64,000 nucleotides of DNA from Petrolisthes cinctipes (taxonomy: Eukaryota; Arthropoda; Malacostraca; Decapoda; Porcellanidae): positions 62,001 to 126,000 of the forward strand of contig JAWQEG010001554.1 of assembly GCA_033782935.1 (NCBI GenBank). The letters run 5' to 3'. Both the position numbers and the translations under genes were made by a program. The stretch's first letter is position 1, and every line of letters begins with the position of its first letter. This document shows positions 48,971-61,000 of this stretch, one piece after another. The notes under the pieces were generated by a model. It was not told the origin of the DNA, searched no databases, and saw only the letters and a list, made by a program, of their open reading frames with translations.

Positions 48971-50650
48971 GAGTACTGATATAGTGAGTGTGTGTGTGAG
49001 AGTACTAATAGTGAGTGTCGGTGTGAGAGTACCGATAGTGAGTGTCTGTGTGTGAGAGTGCCGATAGTGAGTGTGTGTGTGAGAGTACCGATAGTGAGTG
49101 TCTGTGTGAGAGTACTGATAGTGAGTGTCTGTGTGTGAGAGTACCGATAGTGAGTGTCTGTGTGAGAGTACCGATAATGAGTGTCGGTGTGAGAGTACCG
49201 ATAGTGAGTGTCGGTGTGAGAGTACCGATAATGAGTGTCGGTGTGAGAGTACCGATAGTGAGTGTGTGTGTGTGAGTACCGATAGTGAGTGTCTGTGTGA
49301 GAGTACCGATAGTGAGTGTCTGTGTGAGAGTACCGATAGTGAGTGTCTGTGTGTGAGTACCGATAGTGAGTGTCTGTGTGAGAGTACCGATAGTGAGTGT
49401 CGGTGTGAGAGTACCGATAGTGAGTGTCTGTGTGAGAGTACCGATAGTGAGTGTCGGTGTGAGAGTACCGATAGTGAGTGTGTGTGTGTGAGAGTACCGA
49501 TAGTGAGTGTCGGTGTGAGAGTACCGATAGTGAGTGTGTGTGTGTGAGTACCGATAGTGAGTGTCTGTGTGAGTACCGATAGTGAGTGTGTGTGTGATAG
49601 TACCGATAGTGAGTGTGTGAGTGTCAGTACCGATAGTGAGTGTCTGTGTGAGAGTACCGATAGTGAGTGTGTGTGTGTGAGTACCGATAGTGAGTGTCGG
49701 TGTGAGAGTACCGATAGTGAGTGTCTGTGTGAGAGTACCGATAGTGAGTGTCTGTGTGAGAGTACCGATAGTGAGTGTGTGAGTGTCAGTACCGATAGTG
49801 AGTGTCGGTGTGAGAGTACCGATAGTGAGTGTCTGTGTGAGAGTACCGATAGTGAGTGTGTGTGTGAGAGTACCGATAGTGAGTGTGTGTGTGAGAGTAC
49901 CGATAGTGAGTGTCTGTGTGAGAGTACCGATAGTGAGTGTCTGTGTGAGAGTACCGATAGTGAGTGTCGGTGTGAGAGTACCGATAGTGAGTGTCTGTGT
50001 GAGAGTACCGATAGTGAGTGTCGGTGTGAGAGTACCGATAGTGAGTGTCTGTGTGTGAGTACCGATAGTGAGTCTGTGTGAGAGTACCGATAGTGAGTGT
50101 CTGTGTGTGAGAGTACCGATAGTGAGTGTGTGTGTGTGAGTACCGATAGTGAGTGTCTGTGTGAGTGTCAGTACCGATAGTGAGTGTGTGTGTGTGAGTA
50201 CCGATAGTGAGTGTCTGTGTGAGAGTACCGATAATGAGTGTCGGTGTGAGAGTACCGATAGTGAGTGTGTGTGTGTGTCAGTACCGATAGTGAGTGTCTG
50301 TGTGAGAGTACCGATAGTGAGTGTCTGTGTGAGAGTACCGATAGTGAGTGTGTGTGTGTGTCAGTACCGATAGTGAGTGTCTGTGTGTGTGAGTACCGAT
50401 AGTGAGTGTCTGTGTGTGTGAGTACCGATAGTGAGTGTCTGTGTGTGTGAGTACCGATAGTGAGTGTCTGTGTGAGTGTCAGTACCGATAGTGAGTGTCG
50501 GTGTGAGAGTACCGATAGTGAGTGTCTGTGTGAGAGTACCGATAGTGAGTGTCGGTGTGAGAGTACCGATAGTGAGTGTCTGTGTGAGAGTACCGATAGT
50601 GAGTGTCGGTGTGAGAGTACCGATAGTGATCAGTGTTTGTGTGAATTGCT
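48971..50650 (+). repeat. 27-bp minisatellite, about 60 copies
   Basis: The unit is GAGTGTCTGTGTGAGAGTAC followed by CGATAGT, with variants GAGTGTCGG, GAGTGTGTG and a few length changes (25 to 33 bp). Because 27 is a multiple of three, most frames stay open and give Cys/Ser/Thr-Asp-Ser or Val-Pro-Ile repeats on the plus strand and Thr-Leu-Thr-Ile-Gly repeats on the minus strand. No start context, splice signal or flanking exon supports translation. Confidence 0.95.
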
Positions 50651-50793
50651 TCTTTGACTCCTCTCGCATCTCTATATCAAATACATTACTGGGAACCTGA
50701 AAATATTTAAGTAATGAATACATTGCTAGTAGAAGGATGTAAATTAATGTAATGCTAGTCCATCCCTGACAAATTGTACCATAAATGTATGTA

Positions 50794-50920
50794 CAGTCAC
50801 GAACACTAATAAGTATCCTGCAGGTGTGCTTGGAATACCGATAGGGGTCAGTAAATAAATGCACAATTGGACTGGTCATAGCTTCAACAAAAGCTGTATA
50901 CTTATTAGTGTTCGTGACTG
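50794..50920. mobile_element. Short MITE with TA target site
   Basis: The ends CAGTCACGAACACTAATAAG and their inverted copy (CTTATTAGTGTTCGTGACTG) are perfect over 20 bp and flanked by TA. Length 127 bp, non-coding. Confidence 0.8.
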
Positions 50921-51054
50921 TACATAACTACCGGTATGCAACATATGAACCCAAATGTATGCGAAACGTGAACTTCACAAAAGAATTTATTTAGGTATTT
51001 TTTGATGGAATTCTATAGCACAAGTAGAATGAATGAATACTAACAGATCCATCC

Positions 51055-51375
51055 TAAAACACTATTAATTACATTAATTAAAAACACTATTAATTACATT
51101 AATTAAAAACACTATTAATTACATTAATTATTTTTTAAACACACCTAACGGGAAATAACCTTCTCAATTACATTAGACCACATCACTCCATCAAACAGTA
51201 CTGTTGTCAAACTGGAATACAGTTGCCATGGACCATATCAGGGGATCATTGGGCGGCTGTATAAATTAGCGGACCTCCCACGATCGATATTTTGTATTGA
51301 CACTTTTGCTTTGACATTGGGCGGCTGTATAAAGCGGACCTCTCACGATCGATAATTTGTATTAACACTTTTGTT
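51055..51375. repeat. Two local tandem duplications
   Basis: At 51055-51131 the 25-bp unit AAAAACACTATTAATTACAT (+TAATT) is present three times. At 51249-51375 a 60-70 bp unit beginning GGGCGGCTGTATAAA and containing CACGATCGATA is present twice. Neither is coding. Confidence 0.75.
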
Positions 51376-51910
51376 ATTGTGTGATGCTGGAGGAAGTAAT
51401 CTGAATATATCTATATCATCGGCGTTATACCAACACATACACATTGTATTTTTGAAGGACTATATAGTAGTAATTCCGAAGATGTTTTTAGTTTTGCTGT
51501 GCGACATTTACTTATCGCGTGGTACAGCATACATATACATACAAATTTACTTTATATAAATAGATAAATAATATATATAAGAAAATGCTTCCTTTGTGTT
51601 ACTTTCTATAATTGGCGTTTTATTCCTTGTTAGAAATCTCTTTGTTATCTATTTATATATACGATGCATGCCCTCCCTTTCCCTCTTGGCTATATTGTAT
51701 AATCTTCACAAACCTTGCCATGTCTCACTTCTTTCTCCAACCCCTCCTCCCTTTCCTTCTACTCCACTTTACCCTCTACATGGTACCATAAGCAATTCAG
51801 TCAATTAAAAAGTCTCCCTCATTCATTAGACAAACATAACACGTCATTGTCTAGGCTATAGGGTGTGAAGATACATATTGCTCATAACAGGGTATAGCTT
51901 CTTATATATA

Positions 51911-52363
51911 CAGGGTGATTCAGAAATGCGTGCCGAAAATCCGCAGGTGTATTCCTGGCACATAATTGAATGTAAATTAGTCAATAACGATTTTGGAAAT
52001 TCTCAATAGTTTATAAGTTATAGTGCCTTCAAGGTTTGAAGAGTGTGTTTAAATCTAGGGATTGTACCATAATCTTTCAGACACGTGTGAAATTACTTAA
52101 CTCCCATGAAGGCATTGGAAACACAGTAAAAGTTACTAAAGAATATGACAAAAGCTGTAGAGTGTACAGTCACAGCAAAATTACCAGGGACGGAGTTTCA
52201 GGGATTATGGTACAATCCCTAGATTTAAACACACTCTTCAAACCTTGAAGGCACTATAACTTATAAACTATTGAGAATTTCCAAAATCGTTATTGACTAA
52301 TTTACATTCAATTATGTGCCAGGAATACACCTGCGGATTTTCGGCACGCATTTCTGAATCACC

Positions 52364-52366
<3 letters not shown>
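51911..52366. mobile_element. Long-arm MITE (CAGGGTGATTCA ends)
   Basis: Inverted arms of about 170 bp, nearly identical (left 51911-52080, right 52197-52366), begin CAGGGTGATTCAGAAATGCG and are flanked by TA. The spacer of about 115 bp has no ORF of note. The CAGGGTGATTC ends and TA target are those of Tc1/mariner-type elements. Near-identity of the arms suggests recent origin or gene conversion. Confidence 0.85.
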
Positions 52367-52406
<40 letters not shown>

Positions 52407-52418
52407 AGGCTATAGCTT

Positions 52419-52464
<46 letters not shown>

Positions 52465-52475
52465 AGGCTATACCC
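52367..52475. repeat. (TA)n tracts in tandem
   Basis: Two (TA)n stretches separated by AAGAGGCTATAGCTTCTTA, which is itself palindromic and recurs at its right end (AAGAGGCTATAC). The array abuts the right end of the long-arm MITE. Confidence 0.85.
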
Positions 52476-52509
52476 AGTTATGAGCTGTATAAATACCAGT
52501 TAACGTAAT

Positions 52510-52612
52510 TATTATGCAGGTGTGTTAATATATCATATCTGCCAAACAATATACTGTATATATATAGTTTATTTTGCAGATATGATATTTTAACACCTGC
52601 ATAATAATTACG
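52510..52612. repeat. Inverted repeat with TATATA loop
   Basis: CGTAATTATTATGCAGGTGT..TATCATATCTGC and the inverted GCAGATATGATATTTTAACA..CCTGCATAATAATTACG form arms of about 40 bp. A small foldback element is likely. Confidence 0.7.
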
Positions 52613-52876
52613 GTCTATAATTGCTTAACTATTCATTCATGGGATTGGAATTCGTTTCCTATAGAAGCCATAACAGAAGGAACTGGAGTGAAGATACATG
52701 CAGCACAAAACAAAATATATAGCTTTTTATTATGATGTATATACACAGTTTATAATTAGGTATGATATATTTACACACTTGTATAATGATGGTGTCAGCT
52801 GGTACTCATCTATAATTGTCTACACGCGCAAACAGAGATGTGGAGAGATATAAATGTACGGTACAATACGTATGTA

Positions 52877-52999
52877 CAGTTGCATGCGGACTTATGTAAC
52901 AGACACACTTCAACCCAGCCTCTCACTGAGCATAGGATAGGATGAGACATTGTGTGTAGAGGCGACGCGTCCTGTGTCTGTTTCAGGTGTCCGCAACTG
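52877..52999. mobile_element. Short MITE with TA target site
   Basis: The ends CAGTTGCATGCGGACTTATG and the complement of the right end (CAGTTGCGGACACCTGAAAC) match with small differences. An internal ACAGACACA/TGTGTCTGT pair extends the arms. TA flanks both ends. Confidence 0.65.
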
Positions 53000-53498
53000 T
53001 ACATATCAGATAGAAATGCATGGATGAGTACAAGGTCAAGGATGAGTAGATATTATTGTACCGTACAGTTGCGCTAAGAAGTGATGTCACAGAATCCAAT
53101 TTTGTTTATTCAAGAAGCTGTATTTCATATCCTTATAGTTTCGTGAAATAGTGTTTAGAACTACATAATAATTAAGTACAGTCACGTTCATTTGTCCTGT
53201 TAATACCTTCGAATGAAACGGCCTCGATAAATTATGTGAAACTAGGTATAGCCGTTGTTGTTCTCTATAATATTGGTTCATAAGATTCACTAAAATGGTT
53301 CACTTAAATTGACCAGGCAGGAATTTGGATCGTGATTGTACAGTGCAATTTTTCCCCTTCTTCACTGCAGGAATTAAGGCGAAGGAGAGGGAGGGAGGAA
53401 GGACGGTATATAAGCAGACAAGACAGTGCAATAGAACGAGGATAATGCAAAATTTTAACGAGGAATGAAGAAAGTGTTAAGTTACGGACAGATAAAGA

Positions 53499-53660
53499 TT
53501 AAGGGACCCTGTGATCGTGTATGAGGCCTACATGGTGGCTTCTGATTCCTCCTGATTATGCCACGAAACAAGCTCCTTTAATGTAGGTGAATGGTATTTC
53601 GTGGCAATGTTTGAATGACACTCTAATCTCCAATTTTCTTACTACATCACGGGGATCCTT
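53499..53660. mobile_element. TTAA-flanked MITE, AAGGGACCCTGTGATCG type
   Basis: The left end TTAAGGGACCCTGTGATCGT and right end ..ATCACGGGGATCCTT are inverted. The core holds TATGCCACGAAACA..TTTCGTGGCA. It shares its core with the AAGGGGAGATTCTC-type copies but has different ends. Confidence 0.7.
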
Positions 53661-54840
53661 GATATAAACGAAATGGTTACAGTGCAAGAGAGACAAAAAA
53701 TTGAAGCTGAAAACATAATTATAAGAAGCATAACTCAATTAATTTCTTATGAGAGTCATGCACAGGTGTTTGAATGATTTACGTACACTCTATTAGGAAA
53801 GGTGTTAATTAAGAGATGAACAGACAGATTACAGTAAATGAAAGGTGACAGTGCAAGAGAGATGAAGTGAAAATGTGAACATAATTACAAGAAGCATATG
53901 CCAACCATTCCTTCTGAGAACAATGCATAGGTGTTTGCATGTTAAGTAAAGTTCATGACAAGTGTGTATAGCCTACAGTACAGAAAACAAATAAGCATTC
54001 GAATTTATATTAAAAGATGTTCATATTCTTTAGTTTAACTACAAGAACGCCGATGAAAATATGGGAATGTTACCGAGTGGATATATGAGTTAATGCTGAA
54101 GAAAACTAAATAAAACTGAATTGATGAGGAAAAAGGCCTGAAAGACCATGTAGTATGAAGGAGCAGGAGATAGAGAAGTGGGATAGTTGAAGAATTGAAA
54201 GAGGGCTCATATGGTTCGGGTTCGAAGGGGCAACAAAACCCTTAAAATACAGTACTGTCTACATCAACGGGCCAACTAACGAGAGAAATGTTAAATGAAA
54301 GGATATATTGAAATCCAATATTTATAAAGAAAATATTATGGATGTAACAATAAAACAATTGAAAATTGAACCAAATGAGAATGTGAACAACGATATGGGA
54401 AGGTGAATCAATCATCTGTCACTCTAATTTATTAAAAGTTCAATAAGTACTAGCTTCATGCAAATCACCTACCAATTAAAATCTAAACCAGGTGAAGTAA
54501 GCACGAGTGAAAAACCCCACGGTAAATAACATAACAGAAAAAGTCAATGTAAAAACAGGAGACTTAATTATCAATGAGGAAGACATAACAATAATTAATT
54601 AAGGCGAACTGAAGAGTCGACTGATAAACTGAGACACTTAATTTAAAACTTGGTCCGTGCTGAATCAACTCTGTAACCTGATTGTCAATATCGTGGTTTG
54701 ATTCTTATGTTGAGCTGCATGGAAGATAAAGCATAATTCATTGAAAAGTAACTGTGCCTTGCAACGGTGATACAGAAAGAATATTATAAAGATCATTCAA
54801 CTATAGCAATACGGGCCTAAAAATTAATTCATCAGTATTT
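53661..54840. other. AT-rich region upstream of the SLC22-type gene
   Basis: No gene or strong repeat is visible. A weak duplication of GTGCAAGAGAGA..ACATAATTA..AAGAAGCATA occurs at about 53683-53735 and 53851-53900. Confidence 0.4.
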
Positions 54841-54867
54841 CATCTCCCCGAGCAAAAACATTTGGAC

Positions 54868-55063
54868 AGAAACAACACCCATACACAACAGTACTTTCTC
54901 ATACGACTCCCAGGAGGACAACAATTCTATCTCAACCAGAAAGTTAGTGAGGGCAGAAACAACACTTACAGACACACACAAAACCTCACAACAACAGCAC
55001 TTCCTCATACGACTTTCAGGAGGACAACAATTCTATAAGAGATCCAGGAAGTTAGTTAAGAGA
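54868..55063 (+). repeat. Direct duplication in the presumed 5' UTR of the SLC22-type gene
   Basis: The block CAGAAACAACAC..CAACAGTACTTTCTCATACG..CAGGAGGACAACAATTCTAT..CAG(G)AAGTTAGT occurs twice in tandem (54868-54950 and 54955-55058), ending a few bases before the ATG at 55066. Its location makes it a candidate promoter or 5' UTR duplication. Confidence 0.6.
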
Positions 55064-55065
55064 GG

Positions 55066-58000
55066 ATGGAGGCGTTTCTGGAAACGATAGGGGAGTTTGG
55101 ACCCTACCAGAAGCGTATGTTCCTGTTGCTGTCCCTCCCCACAATCGTTGTCTCTATGCAGAAGTTGGCCTGGGTGTTCCTCGGCGCCAGGGTGGATCAC
55201 AGGTAGGATTATTATATATATTATGTGTTTTCTCGTTTACACTGTCAATCACTTCAAAATGACACCCCCCACCCCCTCACATACATATAAGCATATAAAA
55301 GCAAAAACGTCCCCTTACAGAACAATTAAGCCAGCACTCGACTCGAGCATAATTATGGGATCACTGTAGTCCCACGATGGTTACTTTATTATTAACATTA
55401 TTTGGGAAGAACCTCAGCTTCGGAGTTTGTGGGAGGCTATAATTATATGCTTTTCACTCATGCTTGTAAACATCGTAATATTCTTTTCCTACGGAAGGAC
55501 TCAAAAGAGATGGCCGGGTCTAAATTAGGAGCTGTCAGTTAAGAAGTAGTAGGTCAATATAAGCCTTATGCAGTTCCTAAATTCTTATGTTGTAAATTAA
55601 GGCGGAAGTACACTCGTGATACGTAATCCCTGACCAGAGACGAACGGCAGGCACTACACATATACCCTGCATTCGAACTCAGCCTCATTATGTGTACTAA
55701 GTGGGGAAATGAACAATACCAGGCAATTCGAAGCTTTCTGCTCTTCACACTGGTCAGATATTATGTATCACGAGTGTACAGTGTTAATTGGTAAATCTCG
55801 CCAGAGCAAATGATTCTCCTAAACTATTCCAAGCAACAGAGCCACCATTATTTTCGTTAACTTGGTCCTGTTTCCTGGCATACTTTTGGAGAATAAAGGC
55901 ACTGCAATGTACTGTACACTCGCAGACCATCAAATCTAGCTCACCTGAGTCGAAGCCCGAGATCTGAAGCAGGCCACACACACACACACATACATCTCGA
56001 ACCAATGGAGGTTTTGGGTGGGCTGTCGTCCAGAAACCACCTACATGCTTCAGATCTCGGGTTTCGACTCAGGTGAGCTAAATGTTATGGTCAGCTGGAG
56101 TACAGTATATACGGTATAGTAACATACCTTGGAAGAGCTAACACACAGAATAATAACTGTTCCACAGATGCCGACTTTGGTGGGAGGATGAGACGGCAGA
56201 GTTCCCCCTGAGTGACGACGTGAAGGAAGTTGCTATACCCTGGGACGGAACCAAAGGAGATTACAGCCAGTGTTACATGTATAGGTACAGTACAGTATTA
56301 AGGGACCCTGTGATGTAGTCAGAAAATTGGAGGGAAGTAAATGAGTCCTTCAAATATTGCCACGAAACACCACCTAGATGAAAGGAGTTTGTTTCGTGGC
56401 ATAGTCAGGAGGAAGCGGAATCCTCCAATTTTCGTACACGATCACAGGGTCATTTAGGGGAGATTCTCTTGTTGGTAATTTGGAAGGCCAAATTAACTAC
56501 AGTATACCAGAAAAACAATGGTATACCGTATACTAATAGGGAATCTGTTTTGTGGCATAATATTATATTGTTTGGAGGAATCAAGAGACCTTCCAATTCA
56601 TCCTTAAACAACTTCAACCCCAAGGCGAAGGGGAGGAGGGGGTTTATGGAGACATTTTATATTATCAAGTTTTAGGATCTGAGCTATTGTGGGAGTGATT
56701 TTTGTTATTTATTTATTTATTATTTATTTATTTATGGACGTGTGATCGAGTCGACACCAAATTGTTGAGAGTTCTCGCATGAAACCACAAACACCTTGAA
56801 ACTCTACTGCCTCTATCTAGTAAGCCACATGTGTAGCATAGCACTGATCCTTGAAATTACACACAAGTTATCGGAAGACTACCAGCTGTTTTAAACCTTC
56901 TGATTCTAATATATTTTAGAAACAGAAGGTTTAAAGCAGCTAGTAGTCATCTTATAACTTATGTTTTATCATCCAAAGGTAGTGAGTGATAGGTTCGTAG
57001 ACTCTGAAGGGGTAACACACGACTCTATACGTAAGGTGAATGTGTCGTGACTGTGTACACGACACAAGCATGGAAAAATAGAGAAGAACGCAATTTAAAT
57101 ACTAATAATCATGCAGTTTTGTCGCGGCTGTCCATCATGTGATTGGCGTCAGTAATACCGGGTTGGAGGGTCAGCAGAAAACTTGATTGACTGAAAATGA
57201 AACAAGACCACCTGTGGCCTGTACGATCCTGTGGCACGAGGAATTAAGGTGTTAGAGAGGGTTGTTATTCAGACAGACAATGCTTTAAAAGTTAACAGCA
57301 TATTTAACGTCCATTATCTGAAAGCCAGAACAGCTGAACAACAAAAATAGTAAGGAACGGTTAATTATCTCCATAAGGGCGATCATGAATGTGAGAAATG
57401 TTTATAGAGATGATGTTGAAGTGACTGGCGATCTACATACACGTGATTAGTTATCATTTACGTAATAAAATCGAAATAATTTACGTAACAAAAATTACGT
57501 AAAAGATAACGTAGTCAGGAGGAATTAGAAGCCACCAAGACCCAAACACGAACACAGGGTCCTTAAGGGGGAATTCTCTTTTTGGTAAATAGGGGGTGTT
57601 ACTGATTCCTGCAAACTATGTCACGAAACAAATCACCTCAGTGTCACTAATAGGGAATCTGTTGTTTCGTGTCATAGTTTGAAAGATTCGTTAGCCCTCC
57701 AATTTACCACCAAGAAAATTTCCCTTTAATAAACGCCTATCGACTTCGTACTGTGGTAATTAAGGCGATGTAATTGTAGAGTGATTGATTGAATGGGATG
57801 TGGAGAAGAAGAGTATGTGTACATGTGTTGTATGTGTTCTGTGTGAGTGTTGTCTGTGTCCCCATGGTCTGTATTGGATGATATGATTAAAAAGTCCGTT
57901 CATAAAACTCACATAAACTCAATCTACACAGGTGATGGTAATGTGAGAAACAATGAGACTAGCTGTTATGCTATAAAAACAATATACAATAGTATAGTGA

Positions 58001-61000
58001 CCGAGTGGTTAGTGTTCTGCTGGACTCATATCCTAGAGGTCGGGAGATCAATCCTCTCAGGTGAGGGCCTGAGAATATTTACTCTTCCGATTTGAGTTTG
58101 AGGCACTAACCAAGGTATATCTCTTGGCCTTGGCACTAACTATAAGGCCACCGAACGTCGTAAAACACCCTCGCTGGTACCATAACAGCTGCAGTATTTG
58201 GGAATAACCCTCACTTCCCTCCCTCTGTGGCTGGGTACCAGTTCGGAAATCGTGACGTGTGTGTGTGAGTAGCAGTTGACCTGGGCCACGGAAACGGGCT
58301 TGATTAAGCCTATGTCCAGTGTCGGAACATAAAAAAAAAAATCAGGACGCACTGAATGTAACCAGAGCTGGTGATCTGCTGGCCCCTCTATTCACAAATT
58401 ATTCATGGGCCTTTAAATATATAGTCTATCACAGACACTTGTGTAGCTTGACTCAACCTGTCCGTCATATCTGCACTAAATTCAGGGAAGATAGTTTTTC
58501 CACGTTCATCACTCCAGCGTTGTCAGTGTGTGAACCCCACGAGTTCACAAAGTATGAACATCTAGTTTCGACTTGAAATACATGCCAGTACAAATCTGGC
58601 AGGGGGGAGTGTGATGGGGTGGAGGGTGAAAGTTTGAGTGGTGTGGTGTTAATTGTAGGGAGGCAGTACTAATTTTATTATCCTATAAGACAAGTCAACA
58701 GTATAAATCTATTGCAATATATCATGACAGCACTTTTGTTGTGGTAAGAAAAATCCTTTGATATTATGTGTTATCCTTACATGCACTCTTATGACAACAG
58801 TCCTTGTTGGTTGGTGAGGCTGCTAATAGAGAATCTGTTGTTTTCTGGTTGAGTATGGTGGAATCAGTATCCCTCCAATTTACCCAAAAGAGGTTAATTA
58901 ATAATGATAATTCCTGCACGTATTTAAAATGTCTCGAGTGTACAGTAGTTTGAGCAAGTCATCTTGTTGTCGGTTCGTCCCTCCAAGTTTGTCAATATAA
59001 TTTGCATATAATAATAACAAATACCAACAACAAATACCAACATTTTACGACCATCATAAATAGTGTTAGTACAGGTGTACCGCAATTGTCATTTTACGTT
59101 GTTTCCTACCTGCTCCAGCCAAGGATAATACAATATAATAGTTATCATTACTACAGAGTAACTTATACGTCAGTGGCATAATGTAAAGACTAACGTATGT
59201 CAAACTACAGAGTGAAGTTTGACACACGTTAGTATTCACATTATGCCACTGCCGTATAAGTTACTATTGCATTATTGGTGACAGCCCCAACCCTACCCTA
59301 TACCCTATACCTTTGTGTAACACCCCAACACTCCCAAGCCTCCAGTCAAGCCCCTCCATTACCCCCCCCCCTCCCTCTGACTCGCACTGGGATGTGTTTT
59401 GGATACAAGAGTCAAAATTGGGGGCCCCCCGTTCACACCTTGTGGGTTTCAGACATTAACAACGCTGGAGTGATGAAAGTGGACGTGAAGGAGACCGTAC
59501 AGCCAGCAGCATAAATTCGCGTCCGTCTCATGTACAGTCGTGGTCAATAATAATCATCCACATATGGGTATCTCAAGCAATTTGGTGTCTAATGTTTTCG
59601 CTTTCACATATGATATTATTGATTTTAGTAGTGCGTAGCTACTTGTAGTAAATTAAATGATGGAACTTAACCTATTAATTAGAAAGTTTATCAGCTAAGG
59701 AACAGAGGGAACTGTCTATTAAATAACTCTTACGTGAGTCACCCCTATATGGATGATTATTTTTGACCACGACTGTACTTGATAATGCTAATATGACCAA
59801 ATAGTTGCATTATGTGCCAGTTTCTATTCTAACAACATATATGAGAAGTATATCTGTCATGTACACATTCAAATTGTGTTAAAACATCATGATAGGTCAA
59901 AATATTATATACACGTGGAAATGAAGTGAATTTATGCTGCCTACTGTACACTCGCCAGCACTGCCGCGTGGACAGGGGTTCACATATATTCAGAGATGTA
60001 GCATTGGCGTTGGAAGATATTGTTCTACAGCATCAAAGAAAAAAATCATAGAAATATGCCATAATAGCAACCATTCATCACTTGGAATAAACATAGTATA
60101 AAGAATAAATTGTTATACTTTGTGTTCACACTTTCCTAGTTCAAGATTTTCTGGACCGACTTTCTTTGTTTTACACATCAATAGAAGCGAAATTTTATGA
60201 TCTTTCCAACAGTGACATCAGAATTTGTATATCGCCAAGCGTTTCCGAGCGAAAAGAGAAAAACTCCGACCTACTCAGTGGTGGCGGCTTTGGTAGCAAG
60301 CGAGCTTTGGGAGGTATGTACAGTCGGCGGCTAAAGTGGTGTCGCCTGCTGATGACTTAAGCGTATCTTGAAGGATATAACATAAGGAATAATTATCGAA
60401 CCAACACATTCACCATACAGAATTACAATATCCACGGGGAAAAAATAGTTAACTACTTTGGGTTCTCATTTTACGAGCCTGTGAAGCTTATATTTCCATA
60501 CTGTTCTACAACATATTATAAGAAAATAAGGCAATTATATAATATGCGAGAATATTCTGTACTCACATTTATTCATCACATAGGACAACATGACTCTTCA
60601 GGAATAGCTTCTTCCATCAGGGTAATTGTATCTGAATTATCATCATTATCAAAGAGGATTTTCAAAAAGTCCTTTTCACGCAACGCCATGACCAAGTGAT
60701 GAACACACAAGCAGAAGTACGTTATTACCGGTATATATTATATATAAAGTTCTGCACACTTCTTGAAAAAAAAAATTATTATAATAATTCACAACACTAC
60801 CACTTTACATTGTGGTCAATATGATATAACTTTTATTGAGCCCTACCAGTGTACTCCGTGGGCGTGGGTAAAACACGATTTAATTATATCCCGCGAGACG
60901 CACCGCGCTGGCTCATGAGAGAACACTCAGAAATTTTTCGGTGCTACTATAGCGTGAGATCTACCTCAATATAGCGTGAGATCTAACCCCCGTTTCGATT

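Noticed and set aside
48971..50650. Possible CRISPR array
   Set aside because: Units are contiguous tandem repeats with no unique spacers, and the DNA is eukaryotic.
49125..50657. Long frames giving Cys-rich or Val-Pro-Ile repeats
   Set aside because: They come from the 27-bp period of the minisatellite and exist on several frames at once.
57995..58070. Functional tRNA gene
   Set aside because: A- and B-box-like motifs are present, but no good cloverleaf or anticodon arm; a body and poly(A) tail follow, so a SINE is more likely.
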